From contig JAQXZA010000062.1 in assembly GCA_029226955.1 (NCBI GenBank), positions 1 to 34,015 on the forward strand: a stretch of DNA of 34,015 nucleotides. Direction: 5' to 3'. This DNA is from Clostridia bacterium. Lineage in GTDB: Bacteria; Bacillota; Clostridia; Oscillospirales; Acutalibacteraceae. The translations under genes were made by a program, and so were the position numbers. Every line of letters starts with the position of its first letter. Positions within the stretch are counted from its first letter, which is position 1. This document shows, one piece after another, positions 1 to 8,054 of the stretch. A model generated the notes under the pieces. It was not told the origin of the DNA. It saw nothing but the letters and a program-made list of their open reading frames with translations, and ran no database searches.

Positions 1-1
1 T

Positions 2-2413
2 GGAAAGAAAATTGATTATTATTTAAAACGCACAGTCGATGAGGACAGTGACCGCATTTCAACCTACGCTACCGAAAGAGGAAGTGTGCCGGAAGGTGTT
101 GACGATTTTGCAGTTGTTGTTATCGCAAACAAGAACGATACCGAAACTACAAATCTGATAAACCGCTATATCCAACTCGTGACAAATACCACTACGGATT
201 ACACAGAATCAAGCGAATACTACAATATAGCTGTAAGCACTTGTAAATACAGCAACGGTAAATTTGCGATAGACAGCAGTTTAACTCCTGGTTTAAAATG
301 GAAAAACGGCACATTTGCATTGAATGGCGAAAATGCTGATTCAAAGACTACAAATACTTTTACTCTTGTTGATGTGCAGTTCAAAGATCCGCTACATACA
401 GACACGATTGCTTATCATCTGTATGTTCCTGTATATACAATCAAGCAGATGGAAGTAGGTTTCTATACATCTGTAAAGACAGGAACAAAATCAGTTTCAT
501 ACAAAACAGATGGCACAGTTTATTCTGATTATTCAGACCTGACTGATTCCGGTAAACGTGCCCACATTGACAGTCTTGAAACCTGGATTACACAATATGT
601 ACGTTTCACTTATAATGTTGATGATATTAACATACTTCTTAACAAAGGTAATGTTAAGTGGAATCATAATAAATATTTAAACTTTGACACTCAGTCAGCC
701 GGCGGTGATACAGAAGTAAGGCTTCCGGAAAGTACATTTATGGTGCTTGTTGACCCTAACGGAAACTCTGACAAGGAGTATTATGCAAATGTAAGTGATT
801 TTGATGGTTATATTAACTCGAAAGGAAAAGAGAGCTGGACGATAGATTTTACAAAATTCAAACGTGGTGAAAATAGTTACTTTAAAGAACAGACACTTAA
901 TGATATTATCGCACGAAATATCAATGTGACTGAAAATACAACAGGACAAGGTTTATACACTGACGGAACTGCCGAAGATTATAATGTTTACAGGATAGAT
1001 GAAAATGGCATAATACATTACTATAAATATTCTGCTGACGGCAATGGAAACTATGATTTGTCAGTAAATGAAGATGTAAACGAAGATTACTACATCAGTA
1101 TGTATGTCCCGAAAGAAGAAAGCTATAATAACGAGCTTTACTATTATTCTATATTCGCACCTGATGAGCTTACAGGTATTAAGTCAGCAAAAGTTAATCA
1201 AAATAATACTTATAGTGTTCTTGTAGCAGATCTCTATACCCAGAACACAACAAACAGAATGACTGTATCTCCTGATGATCAGCAAATCAGTGCCTCAAAC
1301 AAGACGATAACTGTAAAGGCATCAACATCTATCAGTATCAATAATTCTTGGGCAACATTGCACCTTGGAGGTACGACGCTATATCATTCTTTCAATCTCT
1401 CGTTGAACCGTTATACTGAATCAGGAGTAACAAGTGAAATTATCGGATTGAAACCGGATTCTATAACAGCAACATACAATATAGGAGCCGAAGCAGATGA
1501 AAATAGCACTGTTGTCAATAACAAAGATCTGCAAAGCAATTATTTGAACATTGAAACCACTGAAATTATGCAACAGCTTATCAAGGCTTTTGAAAACAAT
1601 TCTCCTCTGGAAATATATGCCTATATTGAAATGGATTTTGATGAAAACCAACTTGAAAATGAATTTCCACAGAAAAATTCAGAGTCAAACATAGGTGTAA
1701 ACGTTGCAGCTACATCAAACCTTGCGTATGACTCCGAAAGATTGGCTTATACGAGTATGTCAAAGGCATTTGACGCTGACAATCACTATTATTACCGTGA
1801 ATCTGTAAATTCCGCTATTCTCTATTATTCTGCTGTGAATGAGCTTGATGAATATGAAACCTACGGAAAGGATAGTCAGAATCAATCAAGATTAGGCATA
1901 AACGGATATTGTTATGATGAATCAACGCTAATGCCTATCAATACCCAAGCAAAATATAATGTTTCTGCTATCTCATCGGAAGATTTAAAACTTGCTAAAT
2001 CCTTACAACTAACGATAACGTTAAGTAAAAAAACGGATAGAAAAGCGGCAGATGGAAAAATTCTCAGTGTGGAATATGTACCGATAGAAAATCTGCTCTC
2101 GTATTTGGATAAGGATATGACAATAACGTCAGGAACAAAATATTCAAGGACACATTCAATTACACAATCGGCTGATTCGCTGACAGTTAATATTCCTATC
2201 GGCAGTTGTGATGTTGAATCTGATATTTATAATATCGGTATAGGTTTCAAAGCAAAAACAGGCGTTGGCTTTACCGAATATGCAAATTACAGGATTACAT
2301 TGAGAGCCGAATTGTTAAAGGAAAATGGAACGGCTATTGAAAACAGCAGTATAAGTGACTACATTGTTTATACCAATGCCAAAGTTTATCCTACGGTCTT
2401 TACTAACAATTAA
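2..2413 (+). CDS. Large secreted surface protein of unknown family, 5' partial
   Basis: The frame is open from base 2 with no start before it, so the gene begins upstream of the window; the in-frame GTG at 86 has no ribosome binding site and is probably internal. About 803 residues are visible. They are rich in Asn, Tyr, Thr and Ser, have few Cys, no membrane segment and no obvious coiled coil, which fits an extracellular beta-rich protein. No LPXTG motif or C-terminal anchor is present; the protein ends in KVYPTVFTNN. I do not recognise a domain. The next gene encodes a SipW-dependent fibre protein, so this may be another substrate or partner of the same surface system, but the missing N-terminus hides any SipW-type signal peptide. 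The reading frame is certain; the function is unknown. Confidence 0.8.
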   Translation, partial: GKKIDYYLKRTVDEDSDRISTYATERGSVPEGVDDFAVVVIANKNDTETTNLINRYIQLVTNTTTDYTESSEYYNIAVSTCKYSNGKFAIDSSLTPGLKWKNGTFALNGENADSKTTNTFTLVDVQFKDPLHTDTIAYHLYVPVYTIKQMEVGFYTSVKTGTKSVSYKTDGTVYSDYSDLTDSGKRAHIDSLETWITQYVRFTYNVDDINILLNKGNVKWNHNKYLNFDTQSAGGDTEVRLPESTFMVLVDPNGNSDKEYYANVSDFDGYINSKGKESWTIDFTKFKRGENSYFKEQTLNDIIARNINVTENTTGQGLYTDGTAEDYNVYRIDENGIIHYYKYSADGNGNYDLSVNEDVNEDYYISMYVPKEESYNNELYYYSIFAPDELTGIKSAKVNQNNTYSVLVADLYTQNTTNRMTVSPDDQQISASNKTITVKASTSISINNSWATLHLGGTTLYHSFNLSLNRYTESGVTSEIIGLKPDSITATYNIGAEADENSTVVNNKDLQSNYLNIETTEIMQQLIKAFENNSPLEIYAYIEMDFDENQLENEFPQKNSESNIGVNVAATSNLAYDSERLAYTSMSKAFDADNHYYYRESVNSAILYYSAVNELDEYETYGKDSQNQSRLGINGYCYDESTLMPINTQAKYNVSAISSEDLKLAKSLQLTITLSKKTDRKAADGKILSVEYVPIENLLSYLDKDMTITSGTKYSRTHSITQSADSLTVNIPIGSCDVESDIYNIGIGFKAKTGVGFTEYANYRITLRAELLKENGTAIENSSISDYIVYTNAKVYPTVFTNN

Positions 2414-2435
2414 CCGTAAAACCGCATATTTTGAG

Positions 2436-2466
2436 AGCCACTGTATGTAAAAATACAGTGGCTTTT
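2436..2466 (+). terminator. Rho-independent terminator after the large secreted protein
   Basis: A perfect 11-bp stem (2436-2446 with 2453-2463) encloses a 6-nt loop and is followed by a short T-run. It lies 23 bases after the stop of the preceding gene and separates it from the TasA-like gene, which has its own promoter. Confidence 0.85.
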
Positions 2467-2527
2467 GCAATATGAACAAAAAATATTTACAAAAATTATA
2501 TATATATACAATAATTAACAGAAAATC

Positions 2528-2556
2528 TTGACGAATGGTGTTTAATGCGGTATAAT
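2528..2556 (+). promoter_or_regulatory. Sigma-A promoter of the TasA-like gene
   Basis: TTGACG (2528-2533) and a perfect TATAAT (2551-2556) are separated by 17 bases. Transcription would start near 2563, giving a leader of about 54 nt that ends with GAGGAG at 2601-2606 and the ATG at 2617. The near-consensus boxes fit a strongly expressed structural protein. Confidence 0.85.
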
Positions 2557-2616
2557 CTTAACATAAATTAATATTGTTGTTTTTAAATAAAAAACAAAAA
2601 GAGGAGTGATTAAATT

Positions 2617-3735
2617 ATGGCAGAAAAAAAGAAAAAAGCATCAGCAAAGAAGAAACTTATTCCGGCTGTTGCAATGCTTGCGACATCAGCCGTTATGCTT
2701 TCATCTGCTACATACGCATGGTTTACATTAAATAAAGATGTTGAAGTTAAAGGCTTACAGATGGCAGCTACTGCCGGCGACTCATTGGAAATTACACTTG
2801 GTAAACTTGATAAGACAACAACTGACGGTTCAAAAAATGGTGGTACTCCTGATAATACAACTTTTGGTTCAGTTGGAGATTTAGGCTGGGACAGAACAGA
2901 AGCTATTGACAGTTATTATAAAACCATTGCCAAACTTAAACCTGCATCATCTGATACTGCTTTAAGTATCTATACGGTTGAAGAAGGAAAGGTATATGCC
3001 GGTGGTCAGGCAGTTAATGGTGAGGCAAAGGTTACAACTGCTACAACAACTGAAATGGCGAACATAGAATTAGATACTACATATGGTACTGCAAATCTTA
3101 ATACTGGCGACAGTGGAGAAGGTTACTATGTTGATATTCCTATGTGGATTCGTTCAAGTAATTTAGAGGCAAGAGATGTTAAAGCGTGGGTACAGATTAC
3201 TGACCCGACAGCTACTGCTGACGAGAAAAATGGTTCAGATTTGATAAATGCAGTAAGAGTTGCACTTATTCCTGTTGCAAGTACACAAGATTTGTCAACA
3301 GTAGGAACAGGTTTGGATTATACTAAAACTGCAGAATGGACTGTTGATGGTGTTGCCACTGATAGTAAAGCTACTATTTTTGGCTTGACAGAGGATACCT
3401 ATAATAGTAAGGTTCTTAATGCTGGTGGTGAGAGTGCTACTTATTCTAATTCTACTGGATCTTCACAAGACATAAAACAAGCTGCAAGCACATTTAAGGG
3501 CAATGCAAGCGAACCTACTAAATTTGTACCTAAATATGGTGAGGGTGCAAGTGCAACAGATGTTCCAGGTGTTTCAATCTTTAAAATGCCAGCAGCAACA
3601 AATGACAAATATGCGGCTGTTCTTGTAGTTGCAAGAATATGGATTGAGGGCGAAAGCACATATTGTAACGACGCAACAGCTAATCAGGACTGGAATATTG
3701 ACTTCCACTTTGAGCTTGCTGATGCTACTACCTGA
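2617..3735 (+). CDS. TasA-like secreted fibre protein with SipW-dependent signal peptide
   Basis: The N-terminus has a Lys-rich n-region (residues 2-13), a hydrophobic stretch (14-31) and the motif ATYAWFTLNKDVEV. This is the hallmark of precursors cut by SipW-type signal peptidases in the TasA/CalY (camelysin) group, with cleavage expected after Ala34. The mature part of about 338 residues is acidic, Thr- and Ala-rich, contains no Cys before a single one near the C-terminus, and looks beta-rich. At 372 residues it is longer than typical TasA (about 260). It has its own promoter and terminators on both sides, so it is monocistronic. Two SipW-like peptidases are encoded downstream. A role as a biofilm or surface fibre subunit is inferred from the signal type and context, not from a fold match over the mature region. 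Confidence 0.8.
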   Translation: MAEKKKKASAKKKLIPAVAMLATSAVMLSSATYAWFTLNKDVEVKGLQMAATAGDSLEITLGKLDKTTTDGSKNGGTPDNTTFGSVGDLGWDRTEAIDSYYKTIAKLKPASSDTALSIYTVEEGKVYAGGQAVNGEAKVTTATTTEMANIELDTTYGTANLNTGDSGEGYYVDIPMWIRSSNLEARDVKAWVQITDPTATADEKNGSDLINAVRVALIPVASTQDLSTVGTGLDYTKTAEWTVDGVATDSKATIFGLTEDTYNSKVLNAGGESATYSNSTGSSQDIKQAASTFKGNASEPTKFVPKYGEGASATDVPGVSIFKMPAATNDKYAAVLVVARIWIEGESTYCNDATANQDWNIDFHFELADATT

Positions 3736-3774
3736 TTTAACTAACCCCTACCCCACAAACTAAAAAATAACTTA

Positions 3775-3806
3775 AATCCCCGATACAAAAATGTATCGGG
3801 GATTGT
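3775..3806 (+). terminator. Strong terminator after the TasA-like gene
   Basis: A perfect 13-bp GC-containing stem (3775-3787 with 3792-3804) closes on an AAAA tetraloop. The downstream T-run is short, but stem strength and position 40 bases after the stop support termination. Confidence 0.8.
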
Positions 3807-3835
3807 TACTAATACGACATATTTGTCAAAATTAC

Positions 3836-3864
3836 TTGACCGTTGTCGGAATATATAGTATAAT
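3836..3864 (+). promoter_or_regulatory. Sigma-A promoter of the eight-gene SipW/AAA operon
   Basis: TTGACC (3836-3841), a 17-base spacer and a perfect TATAAT (3859-3864). The predicted start near 3871 leaves a leader of under 30 nt before the GTG at 3899, with AAGGAA at about 3882-3887 as ribosome binding site. No terminator is seen until 11396, so this promoter probably serves all eight genes. Confidence 0.85.
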
Positions 3865-3898
3865 TGGTACATAAGACTTGAAAGGAACGTGCTGATAC

Positions 3899-4681
3899 GT
3901 GTACGACACTCAGGAAAACAACATACAGACTACTGTTGACGGTGTGAGAGCCATTGAGCTTTTTTACCGACCTATTAAAGAAACAGCCGGTAACGAAACT
4001 GTCTTCTTTCAGTCACAGATGAGATTTAATGCTCCCGATATGGGTGTCCTTATGCCGTCAAGATATGCGGCAGTCTTTGAGGCAAGTCCGAAAAGTGTAA
4101 AAATATTTGAACTTGTTTTCAGACAATTTCTGAAAGCTCTGTCGAAATTTTCCGAGCGTGGTGTTCAGTATGACTGGATTTCCTTATGTATGCCCGTAAG
4201 ATACCTGAAAAGAATCGGTTGTTCGGTTTTTTTGTCGAATTTGTGCAAAAAAAATCTTATCCGCCCTGAACGTATATGCTTTGAAATTTCACCAATCGTT
4301 CTTGATGAAACAGACGGCAAGGCGGCTGAAACAATAAAGGAACTGACAAATCTTGGTTTTCACGTTATGATTACGGGAATAGGCGGTAGTTGCCCTGTTC
4401 TTAAATTAGGGAAGTTTAACGCTGATTATGTTATGCTTGATCCACAGGCGGCTGTTATTTCGGCTGATGATGAGAGAAGTTTAACCTGTCTGAAAGCTGT
4501 TTTGAACCTTTGTGATGAACTGAGGGCAAACCCTATTGTCTGTGATATTTCCGATAAATCTCAGCTTAAAACGCTGAAAGAACTTGAATGTTCCTATTAT
4601 ACGGGTAAACTTTCGGGTACATTTATGGCGGAAAAGTATGTTCGTTCAAGAAATGCTGACGACGAAAAGTCGGACGGCTGA
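3899..4681 (+). CDS. Degenerate EAL-domain protein, predicted c-di-GMP sensor without phosphodiesterase activity
   Basis: The 260-residue protein follows the order of an EAL domain along its whole length, but the catalytic signatures have been replaced. FYRPI (22-26) matches the opening of EAL domains. The EAL tripeptide position reads SQM (39-41). LMPSRYAAVFE matches the usual PGEFIPLAE stretch. CFEIS (127-131) keeps one Glu of the LEITE motif. The DDFG metal site reads TGIGG (159-163). IVCDISDKSQL and YYTGKLSG match the final EGVE and QGYYF blocks. Loss of the EAL and DD residues predicts no c-di-GMP hydrolysis, as in EAL-type receptors such as LapD or FimX. It is the first gene of the operon, starting with GTG. 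Whether it still binds c-di-GMP cannot be decided from sequence alone. Confidence 0.7.
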   Translation: MYDTQENNIQTTVDGVRAIELFYRPIKETAGNETVFFQSQMRFNAPDMGVLMPSRYAAVFEASPKSVKIFELVFRQFLKALSKFSERGVQYDWISLCMPVRYLKRIGCSVFLSNLCKKNLIRPERICFEISPIVLDETDGKAAETIKELTNLGFHVMITGIGGSCPVLKLGKFNADYVMLDPQAAVISADDERSLTCLKAVLNLCDELRANPIVCDISDKSQLKTLKELECSYYTGKLSGTFMAEKYVRSRNADDEKSDG

Positions 4682-4713
4682 TAAAATAAATTCTTATATG
4701 TGGAGGTGCAAAA

Positions 4714-5607
4714 TTGGCTGAATCTGAAGTTTTGACACCCGAAAAAGAAAAAGATACTTCTCATAATTCTTCGGAAACCCAAAAGCCTGAAAACGATAAA
4801 CCTCAAAAAGATCCTGACAAGAAAAAAAAGAAGTCAAAGAAAAAGTCAAAAAAACAGTCGGTTGAAGAAGTTAATATTCAGCCTGAAACCGAAAACGGAA
4901 AAGATGCCGCCACTGTTCTTACACTCCGCAGACGTGCCGGAGAAGTAAAAAAATATGCTGTTATGCGACGTCTGGCGGCTGTTCTTGCGGTTATACTGAT
5001 AGCAATTATTACGGTTGTGTATGCCGTTTCATATTTCTATGATCAATACGGCAGTTTTACCGTAAAGATTGATAAATATGATATGGTACAGCAAGGTTTA
5101 AGCCTTTCGGAAACTCCCGAATTTGACAGAACGACTTCCCGACTTAATGCAAATATTGTCTATGATATGACTAATATAAGCGGCGAGGATCTTCCGGCTA
5201 ATATTGACAGAGTTAATGGCAGTCACAATGGTGACAACTATATTGCCTATACTTTTTATCTTACAAATTCAGGTAAGGATACGCTTACATATTCAGGTGA
5301 GCTTTATATGGAGAGTATAACAGGTAATGTTGATGAGGCTATACGTGTTGCCGTTTACAGAAACGGTGAAAAAACCGTTTACGGCAAAACCAAGTCAAAC
5401 GGCGGCGGAATTGAAAAGGATTGCGACAAGGAATTTGCCTCCGCAAGAGTAATTTCTGAGGAAAAGCACGAAAAATTCCGTCCGGGTCAACAGGATAAAT
5501 ATACAATCGTTATATGGCTTGAAGGAAACGACCCTGACTGCACCGACGAAATAGTCGGCGGTCAGATGAAAATGGGTTTGAATTTTAAGATCATAGAAGA
5601 TACATAA
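4714..5607 (+). CDS. Membrane-anchored TasA/camelysin-like protein
   Basis: The start is TTG at 4714, placed 7 bases after GGAGG (4702-4706). Residues 1-82 are a hydrophilic cytoplasmic tail with a Lys-rich block (36-47). One membrane helix spans about 87-108. The outer part (110-297) has blocks typical of TasA-type beta-sandwich proteins: YTFYLTNSGKDTLTYSG, IRVAVYRNGE, YTIVIWLEGNDPDCTDEIVGGQ and a final MGLNFKI. The helix is not followed by an SPase motif like that of the fibre gene at 2617, and the long cytoplasmic tail suggests a permanently anchored type II protein. It could act as a fibre anchor or assembly platform. Lys-rich tails may contact the cytoplasmic EAL or AAA proteins encoded beside it; that is inference. 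Confidence 0.65.
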   Translation: MAESEVLTPEKEKDTSHNSSETQKPENDKPQKDPDKKKKKSKKKSKKQSVEEVNIQPETENGKDAATVLTLRRRAGEVKKYAVMRRLAAVLAVILIAIITVVYAVSYFYDQYGSFTVKIDKYDMVQQGLSLSETPEFDRTTSRLNANIVYDMTNISGEDLPANIDRVNGSHNGDNYIAYTFYLTNSGKDTLTYSGELYMESITGNVDEAIRVAVYRNGEKTVYGKTKSNGGGIEKDCDKEFASARVISEEKHEKFRPGQQDKYTIVIWLEGNDPDCTDEIVGGQMKMGLNFKIIEDT

Positions 5608-5633
5608 AATTCGTAGCACGATAGGAGAATATT

Positions 5634-6401
5634 ATGAAGAAGGTTATCAAGATAATTTTTAATGTATTTGCGTGGGTTGTGCTGATTTTTGCACTGCTTA
5701 TAACGCTTTTGGTGTTTACGGCAGACAGAAACGGCGGAACGGCAAGCCTGTTCGGATTTATTCCTATGACAGTAGAGTCTGACTCAATGAAACCGACATT
5801 TGCTAAAAACGACCTTATTATATGCCGTGAGATAGACGACATAGGAAATCTTCAAAAGGGCGATGTAATTACATACTGGACTATTATTGACGGTCAGAAA
5901 GTCAGAAATACTCACCGTATTGTCGAGATAAACGAAGTCAACGGCAATAAAAATTTCGTGACACGAGGCGACAATAACAACCGTGAAGATGACATTTCCG
6001 TATATAGTGCCGACATTATCGGTCAGTGGACGGGTATGAAAATAAACGGATTCGGTCAGGTAATGGATTTTCTGAGGTCACAGACAGGATTCTTTATATG
6101 TATTCTTCTTCCGATAGCACTGTTCTTCCTCTTTGAACTGTACAAGCTGATTGTTGTTATTATTGAAATCAGACGTCCGAAACTCACATCAGAGGACGAG
6201 GAAGAAATTAAGAAAAAAGCAATCGAGGAATACCTTGCAGAACAGAAAAAACTCAATAAGAATGAAGAAAATGTTTCTTCATCTTCTGAGAAAAGCACTG
6301 ATACAAAAGAAAGCACAGACACAAAGGAAAACACTGATGTAAAAGAAAGCACAGAAACAAAAGAAAGCACTGATGTCAAAGAAAAAGCTGAAACGAAGTA
6401 A
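5634..6401 (+). CDS. sipW: Signal peptidase I, SipW (ER-like) type
   Basis: An N-terminal membrane helix (about 6-28) leads into the catalytic domain. The nucleophile is Ser51 in VESDSMKPTF. The general base is His94 in NTHRIV, in the position where bacterial P-type enzymes carry Lys, which marks the ER/SipW type. Asp113 lies in TRGDNN. A second helix spans about 153-178. The C-terminus (184-255) is a charged cytoplasmic tail ending in six to seven imperfect copies of a six-residue unit (STDTKE, NTDVKE, STETKE and similar), which is unusual for the family. The start has GGAG at about 5623-5626. It lies 26 bases after the TasA-like gene and directly before the AAA gene. Known SipW enzymes process TasA-like precursors, so the protein at 2617 is the likely substrate. 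Confidence 0.88.
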   Translation: MKKVIKIIFNVFAWVVLIFALLITLLVFTADRNGGTASLFGFIPMTVESDSMKPTFAKNDLIICREIDDIGNLQKGDVITYWTIIDGQKVRNTHRIVEINEVNGNKNFVTRGDNNNREDDISVYSADIIGQWTGMKINGFGQVMDFLRSQTGFFICILLPIALFFLFELYKLIVVIIEIRRPKLTSEDEEEIKKKAIEEYLAEQKKLNKNEENVSSSSEKSTDTKESTDTKENTDVKESTETKESTDVKEKAETK

Positions 6402-6413
6402 GTGAGTTTAATT

Positions 6414-7997
6414 ATGGGTGATTTTTTTCAATGGTTTTTTGCATTTATCACCGAGATTCTCGGCGGCTTTGCAAAAATCTTTATCGGACTATGGGACGGC
6501 TTAAAACAAATATTCAATATATCCGCATATATTGATATTTTCAAACAGTATTCCGAAAATTTCGGAATACTTGGTTGGGTGCTGTCTATTATTGCAATAT
6601 TAGTGGTAATTGCCGTATTCGGATTGCTTATCTTTATAATCGTTCTTATGATAAGAAAATATATCCGTTTCCGTCATTCCATTGTCAGCAACGAGGATCT
6701 TCTGGAAGAAATAGCAGACCTTCAACGTAAGGTTCTGAAAATGACAAAGGAAAAAGACGAAATTATGGCAATGAAAGTGGCACAGATGGGCTTGCCTGTC
6801 GGAACTTCGCCTGTTCTTGCCGGTGCAGAGGGTTACAGCGGTGTCGGCGAAAAGGCAGAACAGAAACCCGAAAGCGAAATGGCTGTTGTTGACGCTGACG
6901 GTATCGTTCAGACAACCGACTGCCGTTTCTCAAAACTTATTGAGGTTGATAATTTCTATAAGAATTACACACCGCCTGTATATGACAACGAGATAAATCT
7001 CCGTCAGCTTTGCGAGAATTACAGAAACTTTGCCTGTTCAAGAATGCACCTTTACTATGACATAAAAACCATAAGGCTTTTCCTTGCGGGTATGGCGTCA
7101 ACAAAGCTGATTATATTACAGGGTATTTCCGGTACAGGTAAAACATCACTGCCGTACTCATTCGGTAAGTTTATGCAGAAAGATACAACAATCGCATCAG
7201 TTCAGCCGTCGTGGCGTGACAGAACCGAGCTTTTCGGATTTTTCAATGAATTTACAAAGAACTTTAACGAAACCGAAGTGCTGAAACGTATATATGCGTC
7301 AAGCTATAATAACGACATAAACTTTATTCTTCTTGACGAAATGAACATTGCACGTGTCGAGTATTACTTTGCAGAAATGCTGTCAATTCTTGAAATGCCT
7401 AATGCAGATGAATGGAAACTTGACCTTGTGCCTAATGTATGGAGTACAGACCCTGTACATCTTGACCGTGGCAAGCTGTGTATTCCGCAGAATATATGGT
7501 ATATCGGTACAGCAAATAACGACGACTCGACTTTTGCAATATCTGATAAGGTTTATGACCGTGCACAGCCTATCAACCTTGATTCTAAGGGCGTAGCATT
7601 TGACGCACCTGATACACCGCCTATGAATCTCGGCTTTGACCATCTTGATGAACTGTTCAAAAAGGCATTTGACGAGTACCCGATTTCTCAGGAAAATCTC
7701 AGAAAGATACAACATCTTGATTTGTGGGTAATTGAAAAGCTGAGAGTTGCATTCGGTAACCGTATTATTAAACAGATGAATTTGTTTGTTCCTGTTTATG
7801 TTGCCTGTGGCGGCGAGGAACTTGACGGTATTGACTATGTACTTGCCACAAAGATTTTCAGAAAGTTTGAATCTCTTAACCTTGCTATGCTCCGTGACGA
7901 GCTGAAAGAACTTTGTATATATCTTCAAAAGCTGTTCGGCAAGAACAGTATGAAAGAATCTATTGCATATCTTGAAAGATTGCAGAAACTGTATTAA
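6414..7997 (+). CDS. Membrane-anchored McrB-like AAA+ NTPase
   Basis: I chose ATG 6414 over the in-frame GTG at 6402, because 6402 abuts the previous stop and leaves no room for a ribosome binding site (527 residues). The N-terminus has an amphipathic or membrane segment (about 3-27) and a clear helix (53-80), then a short coiled coil (94-120). The AAA+ module (about 195-480) has Walker A GISGTGKTS (237-245), the McrB-like WRDRTELFG (267-275), Walker B FILLDEMN (304-311) followed by IARVEYYFAEML, and sensor 1 GTANNDD (365-371). DEMN-x-ARVEYYF is typical of the McrB/5-methylcytosine-restriction NTPase family, which may use GTP. McrB itself is soluble and has an N-terminal DNA-binding domain; here that is replaced by membrane helices. 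The next gene resembles its usual DUF2357/McrC-like partner. Confidence 0.8.
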   Translation: MGDFFQWFFAFITEILGGFAKIFIGLWDGLKQIFNISAYIDIFKQYSENFGILGWVLSIIAILVVIAVFGLLIFIIVLMIRKYIRFRHSIVSNEDLLEEIADLQRKVLKMTKEKDEIMAMKVAQMGLPVGTSPVLAGAEGYSGVGEKAEQKPESEMAVVDADGIVQTTDCRFSKLIEVDNFYKNYTPPVYDNEINLRQLCENYRNFACSRMHLYYDIKTIRLFLAGMASTKLIILQGISGTGKTSLPYSFGKFMQKDTTIASVQPSWRDRTELFGFFNEFTKNFNETEVLKRIYASSYNNDINFILLDEMNIARVEYYFAEMLSILEMPNADEWKLDLVPNVWSTDPVHLDRGKLCIPQNIWYIGTANNDDSTFAISDKVYDRAQPINLDSKGVAFDAPDTPPMNLGFDHLDELFKKAFDEYPISQENLRKIQHLDLWVIEKLRVAFGNRIIKQMNLFVPVYVACGGEELDGIDYVLATKIFRKFESLNLAMLRDELKELCIYLQKLFGKNSMKESIAYLERLQKLY

Positions 7998-8054
7998 CAA
8001 ATAACAGCAGACAAGCATTAAGCGGCTTGTTTATCCTGTGGAAAGGGAAGAACT

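Noticed and set aside
6056-6379. A 107-codon minus-strand frame opposite the signal peptidase tail
   Set aside because: It is a shadow of the Ser-Thr-Asp-Lys-Glu repeats, giving a Ser/Val/Phe repeat with no ribosome binding site.
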